This document shows positions 31,275 through 36,992 of a stretch of 36,992 nt of DNA, one piece after another. Origin of the DNA: Rickettsiales bacterium (lineage in GTDB: Bacteria; Pseudomonadota; Alphaproteobacteria; Rickettsiales; UBA8987); the NCBI GenBank assembly GCA_033762595.1, contig JANRLM010000094.1, positions 1 through 36,992 on the forward strand, in the 5' to 3' direction. How positions within the stretch are numbered: position 1 is the stretch's first letter; every line of letters starts with the position of its first letter. The notes below the pieces were generated by a model, which had not been told where the DNA came from, searched no databases, and saw nothing but the letters and a program-made list of their open reading frames with translations. A program made the translations under genes and the position numbers.

Positions 31275-32543
31275 ATGAAAAAAAGCTTTTTTGGCAGTAT
31301 CGCATTTAAGGTTCAAATATCCTTAATTTTACTATCTTTAGTTGGCGTTGGCTTTTCCGTTTACACTTATGTTGATGTTAAAGATTATGTAAATGATGAG
31401 CTTAGAGATGAAGTTTACTCCCACATTATACTTCAAATTTTGGTTGCATTCTTCTTTAACAGCGTTCTTGGAATGATTATTTTTAACTCTATCACAAACC
31501 CAGTTAGAAACCTTAATGAAGTTCTAAACAGAATCGCAAATGGTGAGCTAGAAACTGAAGTTCCTTATACTTCCTACCAAAGTGAGATTGGAAATATTGC
31601 TGTTAATATCAAGCATTTCAAAGAAAAAATGAAGGAAACCCTTAATTCTGAAAAAATCATTGCAGAACTTAAAACTAAAGGTGAAGCCGAGAAAAGAAAA
31701 ATATTTGGTGAAACCGTTGCTAAAAATTTTAATGATAAGATTGTTTCTATTGCCCACAAATTCAAATCAGTGGCGGAAGAATTGCAGAAAAATTCTGAAA
31801 ACCTTACTTCCTCAACTAAAGTTAGTGGAAAATATATCAATGATTTATATAAATCTGCTGCTTATGCTAATGAGAATGTGAATTCAGTAGCAATGGCTGC
31901 GGAAGAATTAACTTCTTCAATTTCTGAAATTTCTGGTCAAACTAATAAATCAGCTCAAATTGCTGAGGAAGCAACAATTAGGGTTAATAATACTAACAAT
32001 GAAATTCATAATCTTGCGGAAGGTGCTGAAAAAATTGGTCATGTAATTGAATTAATTAATGATATTGCAGAGCAAATCAACTTGCTTGCTCTTAACGCAA
32101 CCATTGAAGCAGCAAGAGCTGGTGAGGCAGGTAAAGGCTTTGCGGTTGTTGCAACTGAAGTTAAAAATTTAGCTGAGCAAACAGCAAATGCCACCCAAGA
32201 GATTTCAGCATTAATTGGTGATATACAAAATAAAACTGATAACGCAGTTGGTTCAATCAAAGAAATTAATCATACAATTTCTCAAATTAACCAAATCTCC
32301 AAAAATATTGCTGATGCAATTGAAGAACAAAGTGCAGCAACAAAAGAAATCGCTAGAAATATTCAAGAGGCAGCCTCTCATACAGCAGGTGTTAAGCAAA
32401 ATGTTGATGAAGCAGTTAATAGCTATGCTTCTGTTGAAGGTTATTCTAACCAAATCAGCAGTAATAGTAGTGCTATTGATCAAGCCTGCACAAACCTTGA
32501 TGGTGAAGTTAAAAACTTTATTAATTCAATCAAAGAAAGCTAG
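31275..32543 (+). CDS. Methyl-accepting chemotaxis protein with minimal periplasmic loop
   Basis: A 422-residue chemoreceptor. Two membrane helices (about 13-33 and 51-71) enclose only some 17 residues, so there is no periplasmic ligand domain. A HAMP domain follows ([23 protein letters not shown], about 75-125), then the long signalling coiled coil whose tip '[29 protein letters not shown]' binds CheA/CheW. The input may come from the membrane, the loop, or partners. No che or flagellar genes are in the window, but the gene implies them elsewhere. gapR follows 51 nt downstream, possibly on the same strand unit. Confidence 0.94.
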   Translation: MKKSFFGSIAFKVQISLILLSLVGVGFSVYTYVDVKDYVNDELRDEVYSHIILQILVAFFFNSVLGMIIFNSITNPVRNLNEVLNRIANGELETEVPYTSYQSEIGNIAVNIKHFKEKMKETLNSEKIIAELKTKGEAEKRKIFGETVAKNFNDKIVSIAHKFKSVAEELQKNSENLTSSTKVSGKYINDLYKSAAYANENVNSVAMAAEELTSSISEISGQTNKSAQIAEEATIRVNNTNNEIHNLAEGAEKIGHVIELINDIAEQINLLALNATIEAARAGEAGKGFAVVATEVKNLAEQTANATQEISALIGDIQNKTDNAVGSIKEINHTISQINQISKNIADAIEEQSAATKEIARNIQEAASHTAGVKQNVDEAVNSYASVEGYSNQISSNSSAIDQACTNLDGEVKNFINSIKES

Positions 32544-32594
32544 TAATTTGAAAATTACTTTGCTATAAATTTTTCTTAAACAAAAAAAATATAT

Positions 32595-32942
32595 ATGGTT
32601 AAATTTGGTGGAATATCTGGCGAACAACTTCGTCAATTAGTTGCAAGAATTGAGAAATTAGAAGAAGAAAAAAAAGAAGTTTCTGAATTTATAAGTGATG
32701 CATATAAAGAAGCAAAGGCCAATGGCTTTGATGTTAAGGTTCTTAGAAAAATTATCTCACTTAGAAAGAGAGACCAATCTCAAATCGCTGAAGAAGAGGA
32801 AATTATGGATCTCTACAAGCACGCACTTGGAATGATTAAAATCTCAGAAGATAATTCAAATGAAGATGATTCTGAAATTTCAAGTGAAGCAGAAGATCTT
32901 GAAGAAAATTCCCAAAAAACAAAGGCAAAAAAAGTTGCCTAG
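32595..32942 (+). CDS. gapR: GapR-like nucleoid protein (DUF2312)
   Basis: A 115-residue helical protein. The first 80 residues match the DUF2312/UPF0335 family (EQLRQLVARIEKLEEEKKEV, then DVKVLRKIISLRKRDQSQIAEEE). In Caulobacter the family member GapR clamps overtwisted DNA ahead of forks and polymerases. Here an additional acidic Ser/Glu/Asp-rich tail of about 33 residues follows (EDNSNEDDSEISSEAEDLEE), ending in Lys. The family is typical of Alphaproteobacteria and is the best taxonomic marker in the window. The stop shares the palindrome CTAG (32939-32942) with the stop of the convergent gene. Confidence 0.92.
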   Translation: MVKFGGISGEQLRQLVARIEKLEEEKKEVSEFISDAYKEAKANGFDVKVLRKIISLRKRDQSQIAEEEEIMDLYKHALGMIKISEDNSNEDDSEISSEAEDLEENSQKTKAKKVA

Positions 32943-33985
32943 TTATTGATTGAGTTAAAAATTTTATTTATTTCTTCACTTGAACTAAAAATTGTATTGT
33001 TTTTTAGCTTTATAATTTCTTTTAATATTTCTAGTTCCTCAATAGAAAAAGTTGCTGATTTGTAGCTCTCCCTTTTTTTACCATATATGCTTGGGTAAGG
33101 GTTTATGAATAAACTTTCCTTACCAAATTGGTTTGCTAAAAGATTTTCTTTCTCAAGGTTTTTATCAGTAAAATCCTTTATATCTTCATCTGTTAAAGTA
33201 TCTATAGCTTTAGGTTGAGCCAAAAATTTTTGACTATAAAAAAGTTTAGACGCTTTATGGGAATCATTATAATTAAGTTTTAGCTCATTAATTATTCTAA
33301 ATAATTCACAAATATTTCTATTAAACCCCTCATTTTCATTAGGTACTCTAATAAAATCATCTGAATTTTCTATATCAAAAATATTTAAGAAGTCTGAATA
33401 TAAATTTTTATTATGCCATTGTTCTTTTTCAAATGGTCTTAGAATAACATTATCAGCACCGAATTTATTAATATAATCCATCAAAAGCCCGTAAGGGAAA
33501 ATATCATCTTGTAAAAATTCTTGTAAACTCATTCTACCTTTTGGGTGTCTTAAAATAGGCTTTACAGTTTCAGACCACATTGAACACATATATTCAACAT
33601 ATTTCCTTACGTATACAATAATTTTAACATCAAAAACACTGAAAGCTGGATCATCAAAAATTGCTAAATCTTCTTGATATGAAAGAACTTCCTCAGATAG
33701 TAAAATCTTATCGCAGTTACTATTTATGATTTGTGGATAATATTTATCAATCCACATTGTTTGATTTATTCTACTTTTTCTATCATCAAAATTTAAGAAT
33801 AATGGTCTAAAATTTGTATATTCAGAAAAATAGTGAGACTCCTTATAAGCATCAGAAAATTCAATTTTAGGATAAAACAAACCCTTTGATTTTAATAAAT
33901 CTGCATTTTTATATAAAAAAGATTGCAAAGAGGTTGTGCCAGTTTTGCAAGTTCCAATATGAATATATAAAGTCTTTTTTGTCAT
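32939..33985 (-). CDS. Sulfotransferase-like protein of surface glycan cluster
   Basis: A 348-residue protein from ATG 33985 (an ATG four codons earlier, at 33997, would overlap the upstream gene). The N-terminal 'LYIHIGTCKTGTTSLQSFL' has the strand and P-loop form that binds the 5'-phosphosulfate of PAPS in sulfotransferases (G11-T18). Later, 'KIIVYVRKYVEYMCSMW' gives the Arg that usually contacts the 3'-phosphate (VYVRxxxEY). It probably adds sulfate to a surface glycan or is a relative with changed role. It is the last gene of the leftward sugar cluster. Confidence 0.8.
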   Translation of the reverse strand: MTKKTLYIHIGTCKTGTTSLQSFLYKNADLLKSKGLFYPKIEFSDAYKESHYFSEYTNFRPLFLNFDDRKSRINQTMWIDKYYPQIINSNCDKILLSEEVLSYQEDLAIFDDPAFSVFDVKIIVYVRKYVEYMCSMWSETVKPILRHPKGRMSLQEFLQDDIFPYGLLMDYINKFGADNVILRPFEKEQWHNKNLYSDFLNIFDIENSDDFIRVPNENEGFNRNICELFRIINELKLNYNDSHKASKLFYSQKFLAQPKAIDTLTDEDIKDFTDKNLEKENLLANQFGKESLFINPYPSIYGKKRESYKSATFSIEELEILKEIIKLKNNTIFSSSEEINKIFNSINN

Positions 33986-33986
33986 T

Positions 33987-35072
33987 CTAAAACTCATTTA
34001 TTTTATTAATAATATATTCAACTTCAGATTTTTTCATCACTGGTGAAATTGGAAGGCTAAGAACTTCTCTATGAATTTTTTCTGCAATAGGTAATTTCTT
34101 TTTTTTGAACTCTTTTAAGGCCTCCTGCTTGTGCGGAGGGATAGGATAATGGATTAGAGTTTCAATTCCGTTTTCTAAAAGATATTTTTGTAATTCATTT
34201 CTATTTTTTGTTCTAATTACATATAAATGCCAAACATTTGAATTATCATTTTGAAATATTGGTTTGATAATTTTTTTATTATTTATGCCCTCATTATAAA
34301 GTTTAGCAATCTTAATTCTGGCTTTATTATCTTCATCTAGAGCTTTAAGTTTAGTTCTCAAAACACCTGCTTGGAATTCATCTAAACGAGAATTATAGCC
34401 TTTGTAAATATTCTCATATTTTACATGAGAGCCATAATTTCTAAGGGCTTTGAGCTTATTATATAATTCTTTATTGTTAGTTGTAACAGCCCCGCCATCA
34501 CCTAATGCACCAAGGTTTTTACCCGGATAAAAACTAAAGCCAGAAGCAACGCCAAACGCCCCTGCCCTTTTGCCATTAAAAATTGCACCATGTGCTTGTG
34601 CAGAATCTTCAATTAAATATAAATTATGCTTTTTGGCAATCGCAGAAATTTTATCAATATCAGAAACCAACCCATAAAGATGAACCGCTAATATTGCTTT
34701 AGTTCTCTTGGTGATTTTTTTCTCTATTAAATCAGGGCTTAGATTAAAAGTTTCAAGTTTTGGTTCAACAAAAACAGGCTTTGCACCATTTGCAACCACT
34801 GCCAAGATTGTTGCAATATAAGTATTTGCTGGAACTATAACCTCATCACCTTTGCCGATATTTAATCCTTTAAGAATTAAAATTAATGCATCAAGCCCAT
34901 TAGCAACACCTATTGCATATTTAGTGCCACAATATTTTGCAAATTCTTCCTCAAACTCTGCAACATTTTTTCCAAGAATATACCAACCAGAATCTAATAT
35001 CTTAGCCGAAGTTTTAAGAAAATCTTTTTTGTAGCGATCATTTATTTTTTTAAGATCAAGAAATTTTATCAT
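33987..35072 (-). CDS. fdtB: DegT/DnrJ/EryC1 sugar aminotransferase (FdtB-like)
   Basis: A 361-residue PLP enzyme that moves an amino group from glutamate to a dTDP-ketosugar. I choose ATG 35072, one nt past the stop of the preceding gene, since it begins the conserved '[11 protein letters not shown]' start; 35132 would add 20 residues inside that gene. The internal Schiff-base Lys is K185 in [17 protein letters not shown]156 in EDSAQAHG contacts the PLP ring. Beside an FdtA-type isomerase it most likely makes dTDP-3-amino-3,6-dideoxygalactose (or the gluco form). The exact sugar is inferred. Confidence 0.88.
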   Translation of the reverse strand: MIKFLDLKKINDRYKKDFLKTSAKILDSGWYILGKNVAEFEEEFAKYCGTKYAIGVANGLDALILILKGLNIGKGDEVIVPANTYIATILAVVANGAKPVFVEPKLETFNLSPDLIEKKITKRTKAILAVHLYGLVSDIDKISAIAKKHNLYLIEDSAQAHGAIFNGKRAGAFGVASGFSFYPGKNLGALGDGGAVTTNNKELYNKLKALRNYGSHVKYENIYKGYNSRLDEFQAGVLRTKLKALDEDNKARIKIAKLYNEGINNKKIIKPIFQNDNSNVWHLYVIRTKNRNELQKYLLENGIETLIHYPIPPHKQEALKEFKKKKLPIAEKIHREVLSLPISPVMKKSEVEYIINKINEF

Positions 35073-35073
35073 G

Positions 35074-35484
35074 TTATATTGATTTCTTATATTCACAAAA
35101 TTGTTTGTAATCTCTAATGTAATCGTTTTCATAATAGGGTTGAGAAGCTAAAACTAAGCAAGTGCAACCTGATGTAAAATCAGTAAGTTCTCGCCAGTAA
35201 CCTTTTGGAACAAAAACCCCTTCGTAAGGATATTTCAAATTAAAATTGAAGATATTGCCCAATCCATCATCAAGTTTTAGATTAAAACTTCCTGATAGAG
35301 ATATAAAAAATTGAGTTAATTCTTTATGAGCGTGAGCCCCCCTATATTCACCAGATGGAACATCATAAATATAATAAACTCTTTTTACACTAAAACCTAT
35401 TTCCTTTTCTTCAAGAAAGGAAATACTGCCCGAAGAAGAACTAACCTTATTTATATTAACTAATTTGGGAATGTTTATGGTCAT
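35074..35484 (-). CDS. fdtA: dTDP-4-keto-6-deoxyglucose 3,4-ketoisomerase (FdtA/QdtA-like)
   Basis: A 136-residue cupin (WxcM/FdtA family). '[21 protein letters not shown]' with H51 and H53 is the family's active-site block, followed by '[16 protein letters not shown]'. The enzyme shifts the keto group from C4 to C3, giving the substrate for the 3-aminotransferase encoded just downstream. FdtA (galacto) and QdtA (gluco) products cannot be told apart by eye. Its start overlaps the stop of the upstream acetyltransferase gene by 1 nt (TAATG). Confidence 0.85.
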   Translation of the reverse strand: MTINIPKLVNINKVSSSSGSISFLEEKEIGFSVKRVYYIYDVPSGEYRGAHAHKELTQFFISLSGSFNLKLDDGLGNIFNFNLKYPYEGVFVPKGYWRELTDFTSGCTCLVLASQPYYENDYIRDYKQFCEYKKSI

Positions 35485-36011
35485 TAAATAAACTTTTTGT
35501 ATTTAGGCATAATCCCAATAAAATCTTCTTTAGTAAAGATATAATAATAATTTAATTCATCTTCATCATAAATTTTAGAACCCATTCTTTGATGAAATTC
35601 ATTAACTCTAAAATTTTCTTTTCTAACATCAAATTTTGTTAAGGAAAAGTTTTTAATAAAAAATGCAAACTTATAAATTAATAAAGCTGATTCAATAGCA
35701 GTAAAAATTGGGGCATTTGGAATTGTTATCCAGCTTCCCCAGCAAAATTGTTGCCCTTCTATATTGTATATTCTAACCGTTCCAAGATTATTGTTATTCT
35801 TATCTTCAATAATAAAGTAAAAATCTTTATTTTCTTGTTTGTATTTTTTTATAAAATCTATTTGCTTAGTAATATCGGCCTCAATTTTAGAAATAAATCT
35901 TGATTTTCCATAGTTTAGTCTAAGATTATAAATAAATTCTGCATCCTCTAATTCAATATCTCTTAGGTTGATATTCTTACCTGAAATAAATTTTCTACCA
36001 ATAAAATTCAT
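35484..36011 (-). CDS. GNAT-family N-acetyltransferase of the amino-sugar cluster
   Basis: A 175-residue GNAT enzyme: 'INLRDIELEDAEFIYNLRLN' start, 'FIIEDKNNNNLGTVRIYNIE' central strands and a late 'KFDVRKENFRVNEFHQRMG' helix where acetyl-CoA binds, as in RimJ/PseH-like members. Next to FdtA and FdtB it probably acetylates the 3-amino group of the dTDP-sugar; the classical FdtC is a left-handed beta-helix enzyme, so this would be a different solution to the same step. First gene of the leftward operon. No clear Shine-Dalgarno. Very AT-rich. Confidence 0.75.
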   Translation of the reverse strand: MNFIGRKFISGKNINLRDIELEDAEFIYNLRLNYGKSRFISKIEADITKQIDFIKKYKQENKDFYFIIEDKNNNNLGTVRIYNIEGQQFCWGSWITIPNAPIFTAIESALLIYKFAFFIKNFSLTKFDVRKENFRVNEFHQRMGSKIYDEDELNYYYIFTKEDFIGIMPKYKKFI

Positions 36012-36020
36012 AAATTAAAC

Positions 36021-36050
36021 TTGACAATAAAATATAATTAAAACTAATTA
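36021..36050 (+). promoter_or_regulatory. Possible promoter of the glycosyltransferase gene
   Basis: TTGACA (36021-36026) and TAATTA (36045-36050) are 18 nt apart and lie upstream of ATG 36095, in the spacer to the divergent acetyltransferase gene. In such AT-rich DNA the -10 box is weak evidence. A TATAAA just before the ATG would be an alternative -10 for a leaderless mRNA. Confidence 0.35.
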
Positions 36051-36094
36051 ATGTTTTTTAATCTCTTTAATTTACTAAAACAAGTATAAACTAA

Positions 36095-36992
36095 ATGAAA
36101 AAAATTAATGTTTTATATATCACTGAAGTTTATATTCAAAGCGACTACTGGGGGCCTTTCCATAGAGGGTTTTCAGACTACTTTAACTCCGTTGAAAATG
36201 TTAATTTTTTTGGAATTAATGTTAGGCTTCATAAGTTAGAGGATGTTGTAAATAAAATAGAAAAGCATAAGCCTGACTTTGTATTTTTTGTAAATTACAT
36301 AAGCAATACTAATATGTATTGTGATTTTATTCAAAAAAGATTTCCAAAATGCAAGCTAGCCCTGTGGTTTGTGGATTCATTCGAGCGATTTGCCTACAGC
36401 TCTTATGAGTCTTTACAAGTTTTTGATAAAATTTTTCTTTCTGGAAATGATGAATATATAAATAGGTTAATTCAATATTTTCCTTACCTAGATAAAAAAG
36501 TTAAATTTTTACCATTTGCAACTGACTTAAGCAAATTTAACGATCAAGAGATAGCTAGAGATATTGATGTCTCATTCGTTGGTACATTATTTTATAACTA
36601 TGAATTCAAAAGGCTTATTGCTGGCAATTCTGAAATATCAAATCATCATAAACTTTTAACAAATCTTCTAGAAAATCATAGCAAAAGATACTCATTTAAT
36701 CTAATTGAAAAACTAAAATCAACAGGCTTCCAATTCTCAGAGCTCGAAAATATGGCTCTACTTGATACCCCAAATAAAATTCAAACTATTTTTGATGACC
36801 AGCTTTCTAAAGAAAAAAGATTAAGATATCTAGCTAGACTTCATGAATTTAATTTATCAATTCATGGAGAACCAATATCAGAATGGATTTTTAGTATATG
36901 TGATGTGGACACTAGGTTATTAAAACATTTTAAGGTAAAAGAACCTATAGGAGATAGTGAATCTCTAGCTAAATTATATAATAGATCAAAAA
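36095..36992 (+). CDS. CgeB-like glycosyltransferase (3' end cut off)
   Basis: A frame open from ATG 36095 to the window end (299 codons seen, no stop). The start 'MKKINVLYITEVYIQSDYWGPFHRGF' and the region 'KKVKFLPFATDLSKF...RDIDVSFVGTLF' match the CgeB/DUF3880 type of GT-B glycosyltransferase, in which the FLPFAxD and D(V/I)xFVG blocks begin the donor-binding half. It would transfer a sugar, perhaps the acetylated aminodeoxyhexose made by the divergent genes, to a surface glycan or flagellin. Assignment is by motif memory; the donor-binding end is missing. Confidence 0.7.
   Translation, partial: MKKINVLYITEVYIQSDYWGPFHRGFSDYFNSVENVNFFGINVRLHKLEDVVNKIEKHKPDFVFFVNYISNTNMYCDFIQKRFPKCKLALWFVDSFERFAYSSYESLQVFDKIFLSGNDEYINRLIQYFPYLDKKVKFLPFATDLSKFNDQEIARDIDVSFVGTLFYNYEFKRLIAGNSEISNHHKLLTNLLENHSKRYSFNLIEKLKSTGFQFSELENMALLDTPNKIQTIFDDQLSKEKRLRYLARLHEFNLSIHGEPISEWIFSICDVDTRLLKHFKVKEPIGDSESLAKLYNRSK

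Noticed and set aside
35073-35132. N-terminal extension of the aminotransferase
   Set aside because: The 20 added residues overlap the ketoisomerase gene and are unlike the DegT family start; ATG 35072 fits better.
1-36992. tRNA, rRNA, insertion sequences with transposase, replication origin
   Set aside because: None was recognised on either strand; mobile DNA is seen only as short palindromic repeats and the prophage-like edge.

Overview
The window is AT-rich DNA that most likely comes from an alphaproteobacterium. The best pointers are a GapR (DUF2312) nucleoid protein, a lysis cassette whose first gene resembles the three-TM holin family of gene transfer agents and phages, and the general look of the housekeeping genes. 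No rRNA or tRNA was seen, so genus cannot be given. A chemoreceptor suggests a motile, chemotactic, probably free-living cell rather than a strict endosymbiont.

Layout. (1) 1-2243, + strand: remnant or edge of a prophage/GTA-like element, with a holin-like protein, a GH24 lysozyme and three small unknown genes. (2) 2254-10571, - strand: a seven-gene heavy-metal efflux operon read leftward from a promoter at about 10542-10571. In transcription order it encodes a Cys/His-rich exported protein, a TolC-type outer-membrane factor, an adaptor, a CzcA-type RND pump, a periplasmic metal-handling-like protein, a CDF transporter and a DUF3147 membrane protein. (3) 10593-15844: accessory island, probably defence: a DUF4268 PD-(D/E)XK-like protein divergent from a three-gene ABC-3C system (HNH effector, middle component, DUF2326-type ATPase), then two poorly known genes. 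(4) 15892-23234: thiD, a DEAD-box RNA helicase and a DevBCA/TolC-like ABC exporter operon; the spacers hold several palindromic repeats. (5) 23403-26647: amino-acid permease, aroC and rluB with 11-nt overlaps. (6) 26715-32942: TpsB-type transporter without visible partner, an MntA/HepT toxin-antitoxin pair overlapping icd-pyrF, a chemoreceptor and gapR. (7) 32939-36992: surface polysaccharide genes: sulfotransferase-like, FdtB-like aminotransferase, FdtA-like ketoisomerase, GNAT acetyltransferase and, divergently, the start of a CgeB-like glycosyltransferase.

How the parts work together. The metal operon would carry divalent cations from periplasm and cytoplasm across the envelope; its promoter contains a perfect inverted repeat, and the Cys/His-rich first gene ends inside a stem that covers the ribosome-binding region of the next gene. 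In the ABC-3C system an SMC/Rad50-like ATPase would sense abnormal nucleic acid and license an HNH nuclease. FdtA, FdtB and the acetyltransferase together fit synthesis of an acetylated dTDP-3-amino-3,6-dideoxyhexose for surface glycans.

The most interesting observations are the ABC-3C island with a symmetric operator over both divergent -35 boxes, the leader-like Cys/His-rich gene of the metal operon, an isocitrate dehydrogenase with Asp-Met at the NADP-selecting Arg-His positions, and a tandem heptamer repeat family found both upstream of mntA and inside pyrF.
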